A stretch of 64,000 bases of DNA from Tubulanus polymorphus. Lineage: Eukaryota; Nemertea; Palaeonemertea; Tubulaniformes; Tubulanidae. Below the pieces are notes generated by a model. It was not told the origin of the DNA and ran no database searches. It saw only the letters and a list, made by a program, of their open reading frames with translations. The stretch lies in contig NC_134025.1 in assembly GCF_964204645.1 (NCBI RefSeq), positions 29,790,001-29,854,000 of the forward strand, given 5' to 3'. Below are positions 37,701 to 49,021 of the stretch, one piece after another (within the stretch, counting starts at the first letter, position 1; each line of letters opens with the position of its first letter). The position numbers and the translations under genes are program-made.

Positions 37701-38622
37701 CAGCTCAATATGACGTATTACGAAGGCAGAGAGGATCTTGATTTGAGCGACTATTCGGCAAATGATGATTGGGAAATAGTGGCGTCAACCGGTCGCAGAT
37801 TCGATAAATTCTATCCATGTTGCGTCGAGCCGTATCCGGACATTACTTACAATCTGACTTTAAAACGTACAAATCCAGATTTCTACGTCACATCGATATT
37901 TCTACCCAGTGTCATATTGACGTTCATCGTACCCTTCCTTTTCCTCATTCGACCCGACAGATACGAGAAATCCATTCTAGGTACGTGTGAAATCATGCGA
38001 AAGATTATCATTCTGGCAATTAACACTTTATGAAAATGTTTGGCGAAATTTCACTGTTTTATCTAGGGATTGGAGCAACGTTAGGACTTCTATTTTTGTT
38101 GAAGATTAGTCTAGATATTTTCCCATCTGCGATGAAGAAAACTCCCGTTATTCGTAAGTATAAAAGTATCAAGAATAAGCTTTGATAATTTGAACGATCC
38201 GTTTGATTATCTGATGTTTCTTTTTAACAGTAATGTTCCAAGCTGGTGGTTTATTCCTGGCCGGAATAGGTTTACTGATCACTCATATTCACGGTAACTT
38301 ATGGATCTCTAATTTCAAGAATTCGCCGCCGAATTGTCTTACATCGGTAAGTTATCCTATCTTTTTTTCTAATGGTCGAAATGCAGTTGAAATCTCCAAA
38401 ACGTGAATTGATGGCGCATGTTATTTATTTTAGTTGTGTGTCCAATGTTTTGGACGTATTACATGCGTTGGTGCTGATGATGATGGCGAACCTTTGAATG
38501 GCGAACAAAAGTCAGCTGCGGCAAGTGAATGGAGATTGCTGATCGCGGCCTGCAATCGGTTCTTGTTCATCGTTTTTATTGTGCTTATCACTGTTCTTGC
38601 ATTTATTTTGCTCACTCCTTGA
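34783..38622 (+). CDS. Divergent alpha-type nicotinic acetylcholine receptor subunit
   Basis: Nine in-phase exons: 34783-34858, 36349-36473, 36753-36797, 36892-37001, 37111-37300, 37704-37980, 38067-38153, 38231-38346 and 38434-38622; 404 aa. It has a signal peptide and a ligand-binding domain with loop [14 protein letters not shown], loop [11 protein letters not shown], a Cys-loop of 13 residues between C155 and C169 containing FPHD, SWTY (loop B), and loop C with Y219, the vicinal C221-C222 pair and Y226, so an alpha-type acetylcholine site looks intact. Four TM segments follow. YEK before TM2 argues for a cation channel. Odd: TM2 reads Ile at 2', Gly at 4' and 6', Leu at 9' and Lys at 16'; the TM3-TM4 loop is only about 45 residues; the protein ends right after TM4. 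It is flanked by two paralogous repeat arrays. Confidence 0.93.
35925..35962 (-). repeat. Dispersed CTGAAGATGA...GTCGAAACGTCG motif in nicotinic receptor intron 1
   Basis: On the minus strand it reads CCTGAAGATGATTGATTTAG then TCGAAACGTCG, matching the copy at about 11227-11265 except in the loop. The pairing of GAT or GAC with GTC is kept in both copies. Confidence 0.4.
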
Positions 38623-38875
38623 AATACATAAAAATTTCCGTTTGAGCTAGTTTCCATCAAGTCAAAAGCAAAGAGCGCTCAGTTCACAAGATATAGGTCT
38701 AAGGACCACACAATATACATCTAATCAATATGCACGAATTCGTTTATGTTTATAGCTTCATTTGGCATTATATGGTACAATTATATATAACAATCTAGCA
38801 GTCTATCTAATTCTAACAGCATGTAAAAAATCTTTTTGTATTGAATGGATTTTATTCGAATATAACATTTTTTCA

Positions 38876-38896
38876 AATAAACGTATGTTTAATAAA
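38876..38896 (+). terminator. Polyadenylation signals of the nicotinic receptor gene
   Basis: Two AATAAA hexamers, at 38876-38881 and 38891-38896, about 260 bases after the stop codon and before the right repeat array begins. Confidence 0.5.
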
Positions 38897-38999
38897 GAGC
38901 AATAAGAGTAAAATTTGACGAATTTTCGTCGTCTTCTTAAAAGTTATTTATCCAGTATATGATATTCATAATTTAATTGTTTCAATATCTGGGATCATT

Positions 39000-41900
39000 C
39001 CTGGTACAGCTGTGTTAAAAGGAGTAGCATACGAAGATCACTGTTAACAGCACTTGACCTGTGCTAATTACTGATATATCACACCAGCACTAAGTCGGTA
39101 TTGGTATTAGAGAAACATTGAAATCCTTCTTCGGGTTTGCAGTCAACAAGATCGCAGATCCCCACATATCTATGTGCTAGTGCTCAATTAATGACCGGCC
39201 CAGAAATATGAAGGGATTAGTGACACAACTATTCACACACATGCGCTCTTATAGTGCAAGTTTGTACGAGTAGATTCTGTGAGACAAATGATCATTATTA
39301 CCAGCACTGACCTGTGCTAATTACTGATAAATCACACCAGCACAAAGTCAGTGTTAGTTACAGATAAAATATCGAAAACTTTCTCGTTTAAATCCTTTTT
39401 CGATGATTGAAACACCACAGATCCCCACATATTTATGTGCTAATGCTCAATGAATGACCAGCCCAGAAATATGAAAGGAGTCGTGATATAAGTATTCACA
39501 TGTAGTTCGATGCACTCCTAGTGCAAGCTCAGGTAGAATATGAGGATGAGTCAATTGATCACTGTTACCAGCACTGACCTGTGCTAATTACTGATAAATC
39601 ACACCAGCACAAAGTCAGTGTTAGTTACAGAAAACATCGATCCTTCCTGCATCTGTGTAGATCACGACATCACAGATCCCCACATACTCATGTGCTAGTG
39701 TTTTATAAATAACCAGCTCAGGAATATGAAGGGATCTGTAACAACTTGTGTGCCTTCAATCATAATTTCTGTCGAGTTTTGTCCTTTGCCCTGGTATCAT
39801 TTGGTGCTAGCATACAAACATTAAACGAGCTCTCACGTGATACCAGGAGAAACAAACCTTTGAATCTTCCCTGAAATCAAATCTGTTGTTTGGCATTCAC
39901 GTATACTGGTGTCAGTATCTTGAAGCGCTCCCAGCACAGGCCTGTGCTAGTAAAACATATAAAACTAGCACGAGACTTGAACTAGGAGCAATACAAAACA
40001 ATAAACGATGACCTGTGCTAATTACTGATAAATCACACCAGCACAAAGTCAGTGTTAGTTACAGAAAACATCGATCCTTCCTGCATCTGTGTAGATCACG
40101 ACATCACAGATCCCCACATACTCATGTGCTAGTTGTTTATAAATAACCAGCTCAGGAATATGAAGGGATCTGTAACAACTTGTGTGCCTTCAACCATAAT
40201 TCCTGCCGAGTTTTGTCCTTTGCCCTGGTATCATTTGGTGCTAGCATACAAACTTTAAACAAGCTCTCAGGTGATACCAGGAGAAACAAACCTTTGAATC
40301 TCCCGTTTCTTCTATCTGTTGTTTGGCATTCACGTTACTGGTGTCAGTATCTTGAAGCGCTCCCAGCACAGGCCTGTGCTAGTAAAACATATAAAACTAG
40401 CACGAGACTTGAACTAGGAGCAATACAAAACAATAACGATGACCTGTGCTAATGTACTGATAAATCACACCTAAGTCAGTGTTAGTTACAGAAAACATTG
40501 ACCCTTCCTGCGTCTGTGTAGGACACGACATCACAGATCCCCACATACTCATGTGCTAGTTGTTTATAAATAACCAGCTCAGGAATATGAAGGGAACTGT
40601 AACAACTTCGTAAGGCTTCAACCATAATTCCTGCCGAGTTTTGTCCTTTGCCCTGGTTATCATTTGGTGCTAGTAAACAAACTTTAAACAAGCTCTCAGG
40701 TGATACCAGGAGAAACAAACCTTTGAATCTCCCGTTTCTTCTATCTGTTGTTTGGCATTCACGTTACTGGTGTCAGTATCTTGAAGCGCTACCAGCACAG
40801 GCCTGTGCTAGTAAAACATCTAAAACTACCACCACGAGACTTGGACCAGGAACAATACAAAACAACGAGAAATGAGGATGAGACAAATGATCACTATTAC
40901 CAGCACTGACCTGTGCTAATTACTGATAAATGACACCAGCACAAAGTCAGTGTTAGTTGCAGAAAACATCAACATCTTTCAAATCCTTCTTCAGGTTACA
41001 ATATCACAAATCCCCACATATCTATGTGCTAGTTGCTTTATCGATGACCAGCTCAGAAATATGAAGGGATCTGTACCTATTGCATGTACCCGTAATAATC
41101 CCCACCTACGCCCCAGTAACGTTCAAGTAAACGACATCATGCAAACGTCCTTTCAAATTGGCAGTAGACAATATCACGGATCCCCACATATCTATGTGCT
41201 AGTGCTTCAATTGATAACCAGACCAGAAATATGAAGGGATTCGTGACACAAGTATTCACTTTCATGCGCTCTTATAGTGCAAGTTTGTACGAGTAGAATG
41301 TGAGGATGTGACAAATGTTCACCGTTACCAGCACTGACCTGTGCTAATTACTGATAAATCACACCAGCACAAAGTCAGAGTTAGTTACAGAAAACATCGA
41401 AATCTTTCGCGTTTGAATCCGTTTTCGATGAGCAAAACACCACAGATCCCCCCATATTTATGTGCTAATGCTCAATGAACGACCAGCCCAGAAATATGAA
41501 AGGAGTCGTGACGTAAGTATTCACATGTAGTTCGATGCACTCCTAGTGCAAGCTCAGGTAGAATGTGAGGACGAGTCAATTGATCACTGTTACCAGCACT
41601 GACCTGTGCTAATTACTGACAAATCACACCAGCACAAAGTCAGTGTTAGTTACAGAAAACTTTGACATCTTTCAAACGTGTTGGAATCCTTCCTGCGTCT
41701 GTGTAGTGCACGACATCACAGATCCCCACATACTCATGTGCTAGTGTTTTATAAGCAACCAGCTCAGGAACATGAAGGGATCTGTAACAACTAGTGTGCC
41801 TTCAATCATAATTTCTGTCGAGTTTTGTCATTTTCCCTGGTATCATTTGGTGCTAGCAAACAAACATTAAACGAGCTCTCAGATGATACAAGGAGAAACA

Positions 41901-43560
41901 AACGTTTTTACTTTAATTCTTGGTGATTTTAGGTGTCCGTATCTTGAAGCGCTCCCAGCACAGGCCTGTGCTAGTAAAACATCTAAAACTAGCACGAGAC
42001 TTGAACTAGGAACAATACAAAACAACGAGAATAAGGATGAGGAAATAGATCACTGATACCAGCACTGACCTGTGCTAATTACTGATAAATCACACCAGCA
42101 CAAAGTCAGTGTTAGTTACAGAAAAAATATCGAAAACTTTCGCGTTTAAATCCTTTTTCGATGAGTGAAACACCACAGATCCCCACATATTTATGTGCTA
42201 ATGCTCAATGAATGACCAGCCCAGAAATATGAAAGGGGTCGTGATATAAGTATTCACATGTAGTTCGATGCACTCCTAGTGCAAGCTCAGGTAGAATATG
42301 AGGATGAGACAAATGATCACTGTTACCAGCACTGACCTGTGCTAATTACTGATAAATCACACCAGCACAAAGTCAGTGTTAGTTACAGAAAACATCGATC
42401 CTTCCTGCATCTGTGTAGATCACGACATCACAGATCCCCACATACTCATGTGCTAGTGTTTTATAAATAACCAGCTCAGGAATATGAAGGGATCTGTAAC
42501 AACTTGTGTGCCTTCAATCATAATTCCTGCCGAGTTTTGTCCTTTGCCCTGGTATCATTTGGTGCTAGTAAACAAACATTAAACGAGCTCTCAGGTGATA
42601 CCAGGAGAAACAAACGTTTCAATCTTCCCTTTCTTCAATCGGTTGTTTGGCATTCACGTTACTGGTGTCAGTATCTTGAAACGCTCCCAGCACAGGCCTG
42701 TGCTAGTAAAACATCTAAAACTAGCACGAGACTTGGACCAGGAACACTACAAAACAACGAGAAATGAGGATGAGACAAATGATCACTGTTACCAGCACTG
42801 ACCTGTGCTAATTACTGATACATCACACCAGCACAAAGTCAGAGTTAGTTACAGAAAACATCGACATCTTTCAAGTTCTTCAGGTTAGCAGATCAAGATA
42901 TTCCCACATCCCCACGTGCTAAAATGACAGCTAGCACAGGAACATGCGGGAACCACGACAGATCCCATGAGACATCGAACAGAAACGCTACAAAACCTTT
43001 CCTAAGCATTACAAATCCCCACATACTCATGTGCTAGTATTATATCGAAACCAGCTCAGAAATATGAGAGGATCTGTATTTACTTAATGTACCATCAAAC
43101 ATTCTGAGTTCTGTCCTTTGCCCTAGTATCATTTGGTGCATTAAGCGAGCTCCCACACGATACCAGGAGAAACAACGCTTAGTCCAATCCTTGGTGACTG
43201 TGTTCCACGACGCTCCCAGCACAGGCCTGTGCTAGTAAAAATCTGAAACTACCACGAGACTCTGACCAGGAACGCTACAAAACAACTTGACTGCTTGACT
43301 GTGTCGTTATAAGATGCGAGACTTGAATGATGAATGATGGTTTAGTGGGCCCATTTTTATCTAAGAAACGATGGTTAATTGAGTAAATTAGTGTTTTAGT
43401 TTTGAGACACACGAGTGAACATCAGTGCGATCGATTCTCAATGTTTGGTTAATTAGTACTAATTAGAAGTTAATTAATACTCAAACTCGGGTTGAGTTTC
43501 AGAGATTTTTCTTTTAGTGGCACCTGCCTAATTGTTGAATAAACAAACAATATACAAACA
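39000..43560 (+). repeat. Modular hairpin-repeat array, right copy
   Basis: About eleven copies of the CACTGACCTGTGCTAATTAC hairpin module, near 39052, 39305, 39572, 40010, 40440, 40903, 41333, 41599, 42066, 42332 and 42797. They alternate between a short unit (about 260 bases: this hairpin, a CAGATCCCCACATAT module, GCACTCCTAGTGC) and a long unit (about 430-460 bases: this hairpin, ACAGATCCC/GGGATCTGT, CCTGGTATCA/TGATACCAGG, the palindrome AGCACAGGCCTGTGCT, GTGCTAGT/ACTAGCAC). It degrades toward 42890-43280 and ends in a flank (43323-43560) homologous to the one closing the left array, including AATAAA near 43553. All copies run in the same direction. No conserved reading frame. Confidence 0.88.
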
Positions 43561-44103
43561 AGAGCAGACACAATTTCGAACTAAACCAACATCAAAATCG
43601 CAAAAGAAAATGGATCGAATCAAAAATTCATTAAATTTTGGTTACCGGAACGTCGATAGCCTTTTTGATCGTAGTTAAATTAACTTAATGATTTTCTTTA
43701 TTTGAAGACAAAGACAAGTTTTATCGAAATTAATTATCTCCACTTTGAGATACGTTTGGCATGTTGATAGTCGTCTGCGCGTTCTTTCAATACATTATGG
43801 GCAAACTCTAGGGTTGGTTAGAATTCTTTGATCAAATTTGGTCCAAGACGAATAATGATGACATCATCTTGGTATCTGGGTTCGTAGGTTCCAATTGTCC
43901 ATGGGTTATATAGGAACTTCTTCCACTGTTACTTTTATTAAGTTTTTCTTTATCCTCTTGTCTTATGGAATAACATTGAATATGCAACGGTCCGAACCTT
44001 CGTGAACACGGAAAACAACATTAAAATTAAGCTTCGATTGCTTCGTCGCTTTTCCGACAAACAAAATATACACAACTATTCTATAATTCATAACATCAAT
44101 TTC

Positions 44104-44109
44104 TTTATT
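44104..44109 (-). terminator. Polyadenylation signal of POLR3E
   Basis: TTTATT on the plus strand (AATAAA on the minus strand), 42 bases past the POLR3E stop codon; another is at 43934-43939. Confidence 0.45.
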
Positions 44110-44150
44110 CATCGAATCGATATAACTTAATATAACAATATATAAAACTA

Positions 44151-47100
44151 CTAGGTGTCGGGTAAAGTTCCTTTCAGATACCACACCATTCCTTTATGAA
44201 CGCAATAATCCTAGAAAACAACAGCAAAAACATTAAAGACATATGAAAATAACCCGTTGAAGTGGAAAATTGAGATTGTTTTCAAACTGACCTTTAAAAT
44301 GCGTTTAGTATCGGCCTCTAGAGGTGCCTCACCAGTCACTAATTCAACTTGTTGTTTTAAAGCTGCATTACGTATTTTACACTGTTTAGTGAACATATCT
44401 AACATAATACCGCGTATCTACAAGAGAAACAATCATTCTGTTTACTATTACAGTTTAATAAACCGTATGTAAGAGCAACAGTAAATGAAATACTCACAAC
44501 ATCAAATTTATCTCCGGTTTTCGCCAAAGCGTACATCGGTTCTTCTTTACTATTCACGGGCCACTGTAAATAAATACATTGGGAGAACGATAAACACACT
44601 CAAACGTGGTGAACGGATAATAAGATAAAATCCCACAATTTACAGATTAAAAGAATTTAAAAGCAATCTCACCCTAGAGATCATCGTCACACCTGACGAT
44701 GATCTCTAGGGTGAGATCGAAACGTCGTGTCTTTTAAATTAAATATTTTAGATTTAATAAATAAATTCTTGTTTTTAAATTCTTTTAATCTGTAAATTGT
44801 GGGATTTTATCTTATAAATACATTGTATACAATACATAAAATGATGAATTTCTAATGCACTGTAATTCTATATACAGAATATTTAATGCAATCTATCTTC
44901 AGCCATTCATATCAATTTAGCATGAAGTGTGGACCTTTACTCATAGTTCTGAACCAATGCGAAGTGTGGATGAAGTGTGGATGAAGTGAGGATGAAGTGT
45001 GGATGAAATGCGGATGAAATGTGGATGTTCATTATAAATTTAATAAGGCTCGAGTGAAGTTCTGAACACGTTTGAAGTGTGGACAATCAAAGATTGGAAG
45101 AATTGTGAGGAATGTGTGAGGGTTATGGGAATCCGAGGTCCATATATTACCTGATTATTTAACTTCACTCCCCCGACCTCTACCACAGTCTCTTCGAGCA
45201 GTTTCTCCGATATTCCTCCCGTTATCGATGTCTCTGACGACGAAATCTGCGCTAATTTAATCGAAAATAATCGTTTTAAATCCGATAACGAGATCACGTA
45301 GCGACTGTACAGTTTTTCCTGGATGAAATTGCGTAATTCCATTTTCACTTCCAGCGAAGTCGCATTGTCGTTCGTAGAATGAGTCTCAACGGATATTTCC
45401 ATCGGAACGCAGTTTGATTCACCATTAACGCGAGCTATTTGATTATTATCGACCTCCATTTGAACGTTGGTCTCGTTATCGCTGGGTTCTGATTGCGAAT
45501 GCGCACGCGTTCGCTCGCTTTCACTTTTAGTACGCGATCGAGAACTGTTTCTGCGTCTCCTCGGTTTCTCAACAATAGCTTCAGCTACAAATACAATTTT
45601 GCTAATTAAATTTGGAAATGAACTAATTTTTACTTTACTTTGGAACTAGGTCCAAAACTTTCTTTGCTGTATTCTAATTAAGACTTAATTTATCACCTTT
45701 GATCTTTTTCTCCATTTCTTTAGTTATTTTGAGCACCTTCGCCAGTTGTTGATACTTTGCATCCCACAACATGTTTTGTCTTTGAACAACATCTGGATGT
45801 CTGAAAAATATAGCGTCATCGTTTTTCGAATTTGAAAAAAAATATCAACACTCAGCCCTGACCTATATCTATAGCTTACTTGTCTATGAATTCCTTATCA
45901 TATTCCATAATAAATTCCCATCCAACGTTCACCCGAACTTTGGACATTTGTTGTAAGATATCTTTGACATCTTCTGCCGGAAGCTGAAACATAACGAAGG
46001 TCACGCTTCAAAACATATTACATGCATAAACTAACTCACGAAATAATATAAACACCAGTCGTACCTTTATCACAGATGAAATATCTTTTCGCACGATAAA
46101 ACGATTTTGAGTAAAACGCCAAACCTACAATTAGAAAAATACACGATCATAGAATAATAGATTTTAACACAAGATTCATGGATTTGATATCAGGACACAT
46201 ATAAAGACTGCCCTTTACAGCCATTACTGCCATATGCTAGAGGTTCGTAAAATATCTATTATCTTTTTATCATTACTATTATAATGACAAATCTGCCACC
46301 GGGTTTAGAATAACATACCACATAGTCGCGGCCTCGACACAAGACTTCAGCTGGTATTCCACTATGAGCACTACACGTATCCTTAGGATACAAAATCTCA
46401 CTGAAATTATATAATACCATTTGACCGATTCGATCGTAAAAATTCTTGATTCAAACTCTTTAAAACAGAATATGATTTCAAATACCTTTTTACCATCCAG
46501 CAACCTTGAACAAGCATCGCGACTTGTTGTAGAGATCTGAGAGCTATCGCTGGATCTGTGTCTCGTGGTAACAATGCCATCAACTGACTGTACTTTATAA
46601 CTTTGGCTGAAAGAAAAACCGAAAACTATCGCGTTAGTCCTCTGCTGTAATGCACGCATCTTCATCGTAATCGATCGGAATTTGACAGTTATTTTACCAT
46701 TGATTAGTAATGCTTTGATTTGATCACTTATCGTCATAGTTTTTAACTGCGTCATTGAAAGCACATTGCTCGGTAAAGCTGGACGTTCTCTGAAAATAAA
46801 TACCATTCATTCGATCATTACCTGCACAGATCATGGATCATCTACAATGGAAATTAGCGATTAGATTTAAACTTACTCGGTTTTGTTTGCCTCGGGTGGA
46901 AGAAGCATCGATATGTAATCTTTAGCTGAACTGTGAAATTCGGAAAAATCTTGACTTCGATTCGAGAACAAATTTACCTTTTCAGCTTCACTTAGTTCAC
47001 TCTGCAATCGAAACAATTTGGGACTTTGTACAATTATGAGGTTTATTTCCTAGATAAATTCAGACCTAGATGAATGAGTGAGAAAATCCAATGTTTGATT

Positions 47101-48718
47101 ACTGGGAAGTTACTAAATTTATCATTCCTGTCAAAATATGGTGTATTATTTACTTGTGAATGATGATATTCGCACGGAATCCACGATTCCTGTTGTTGCT
47201 GTTTATGCAGATATTCGTATGAAGCCAAACGCCGAGCTTTCGCTTCTTCAGATTCGGGACGAGAGAATCGAACTGTTACTGGTTTTGCTTCTTCCTCAAC
47301 TTCTTCCTGTAAATCACCTGAAATTATCATCAACAAGAGTTCAGTCACAGAGTAGAGAGCATAGACGGAATCTTAATCAATAAAAAAAAGCTTTTCTAAG
47401 CCATATTAAAGTATGCATAAATCTGCAGCCTCCTTGAACCTGCACCCTTTCAGATGTTCGCTATTCTTGTGAAGTGAAAGTTGGACGATCAGTTTTTGAA
47501 AATATGCTGTTTTAAAATGTCTAATGTTACAAATAAATATAATTTTCCTGTACACAGAGTTGTGTTCACAATACTGATATTGATACTCACCATCATTCTC
47601 TGATTTTTGTCGACTGTCTGCTTTATCCAAATAAGTAAAACCTGGCTTCAGTTGGATCAAACCGTGTAAAGGAGTAATGTGCAGTTCACCTAAAACAATG
47701 AAAACACATTTTAAAATCGTTTCAACAAAAGAATTGAAAATTGCTTCGCGATCAGCTGAATTACTACCATTTTTAAATAGACCAACCGCGTACTGTTTCA
47801 TCGAAACAACATTCGGATCAGAAATTAGAATCTGTTTATCCATAACATTTCTGGAAAATAGAGAAATTATAAAAAAACATCATTCCTGATATCATTCTAC
47901 AGATTGGACCGGTATTCTAATCGATACTTACGATTCAAACATGGCGCCATCCTCTCCGCCCCCGGCACCACTACTAGACGAGCCATCCACATTTAACGCT
48001 ATCTGTTCGCCTTTACTCTTCGCGTAATTCGGACCTTGTGTATTTATTCCTAGCTCAAGTTCAACCTATTGTATAAAATCAAACATTTAAGGTTCGAGTA
48101 ATTTTTAAAATTTGGAATATTTCTTATACTGAAGTTAGCCTACCTTTTGTTGAATAGGTTTTATTCTAGCCGCCAATCGCGGGACATTGTCATAAGGTAA
48201 ACTAGCAGGTCGTACTGGATACTGAAAATAAAACAAATCAACAATAACAGAAAGCAGCAGCGAGCTTAGCAAGGTCCTTATCCTGTAGGTAGTAGCTATT
48301 TAAACATTCTAGCTAGTTAATAATTGGGTAGCCTACCACTACTAGATATTGATTGGAGATTCACTAGAATCAAAACCATACCTGAAATAAGTAGAGGTTT
48401 TCTGCCAAACTCGAAGAAAGATACACATCGATCTAAATGTAAAAAGAGGCAAAGATTTAGTTAGATTAATAATAACAGGTAGTTTTGATTTTCAGCTGTA
48501 GATGGCGCTGAATGATGCCGGTGACGAGCTTATAACGCACTTTTAAGCCTTATCAACACTATATACATCAGTTAACAGTCACAGCACTCGCAGGATCTGA
48601 GAGATACTATCTTTCTTTAACGTTTAAACAGTAGCACGATTTTTCTAGCATTTTACAACAAGCTGAAACCACTAAAAATTACCTCGTGTTCAACTGGATC
48701 GTCGTCCAAGTCAGCCAT
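44151..48718 (-). CDS. POLR3E: DNA-directed RNA polymerase III subunit RPC5
   Basis: Eighteen in-phase exons, 672 aa (human about 708): 48718-48683, 48432-48382, 48221-48144, 48065-47932, 47850-47768, 47689-47591, 47317-47154, 47001-46877, 46789-46698, 46606-46486, 46400-46319, 46124-46065, 45983-45880, 45800-45697, 45584-45151, 44563-44498, 44417-44292 and 44210-44151. RPC5 pairs with RPC4 (POLR3D) as the TFIIF-like subcomplex of Pol III. Family blocks: LYLFQYPVRPAS near the start, GELHITPLHG, TYLDKAD, VTVRFSRPESEEAKARR, ALPSNVLSMTQL, QVAMLVQGCWMVK, AEVLCRGRDYV, NVGWEFIMEYDKEFI and the C-terminal winged-helix part ISLSDLKRLF. Exon 15 carries the variable acidic/basic linker. The donor after KNG and acceptor before ELHITPLHG were chosen because together they restore the family sequence. 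Confidence 0.95.
44620..44815. mobile_element. Nested foldback element, 43-bp outer and 23-bp inner inverted repeats
   Basis: The outer arms (44620-44662 and 44773-44815), beginning ATAAGATAAAATCCCACAAT, are exact inverted complements. Inside, 44667-44689 and 44694-44716 form a second perfect inverted repeat separated by only CACC, containing CACCCTAGAGATCATCG. Just after the inner palindrome is GATCGAAACGTCG, the dispersed motif also seen near 11230 and 35930. It sits in intron 15 of POLR3E. Confidence 0.8.
44940..45030. repeat. Minisatellite, 12-base GGATGAAGTGTG unit
   Basis: About six imperfect head-to-tail copies of a unit such as TGGATGAAGTG[TG/AG] or TGGATGAAATG[TC]G in POLR3E intron 15. 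The unit resembles GAAGTGTGGA words in the dispersed repeat that follows (45050-45080) and in the sequence near 31176, so it may have grown from that repeat. Confidence 0.7.
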
Positions 48719-49021
48719 ATTGATGTGCGCGGACCACAACACGGACACTCAATCTCAGTACGACCACTTCACATTCTCAAATTCGGCTTTGAATCCATAC
48801 AATCCATGCACAGAGAACTCCCAACAACAAACCCGTCACCCAAGAGACTAATCAACCCGCAGACGGTTTGAATGACAGGCCGTATCTGTCCGGATCGCAT
48901 TCCGGGTACTGCACCAGCCCCTGGCATGCGGGTATACGTCGAAGTCGAATACGGCGAAGTGAATGTGAAACTCCGAAATTTACTCAATTAATTTTCCGCC
49001 ACGCCCGTCCGAGCGGCTAAA
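48719..49021. promoter_or_regulatory. Bidirectional promoter POLR3E / ZFC3H1
   Basis: Only about 300 bases separate the two divergent start codons, so both genes must share or overlap promoters. The stretch is relatively GC-rich, with several CpGs and no TATA box that I can support, as expected for housekeeping genes. Confidence 0.6.

Noticed and set aside
33293-42767. Recurring open frame beginning MCAFNHN in the repeat arrays (33293, 40180, 40648, 42504)
   Set aside because: It recurs only because the DNA repeat recurs. Copies contain indels that are not multiples of three (for example an extra T near 40654), the C-terminal halves fall in different frames, and the stretch coincides with the inverted-repeat modules. 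No coding selection is visible.
33050-43560. CRISPR-like array
   Set aside because: The host is clearly an animal with spliced genes, and units are 260-460 bases with internal hairpins, not short direct repeats with unique spacers.
46279-46806. Single 175-aa minus-strand frame as one POLR3E exon
   Set aside because: It merges exon 9 (46789-46698) with intron and out-of-frame exon 10 sequence. Splicing at AATG|GTAAAA and TTTCAG|CCAAAG restores the conserved RPC5 sequence instead.
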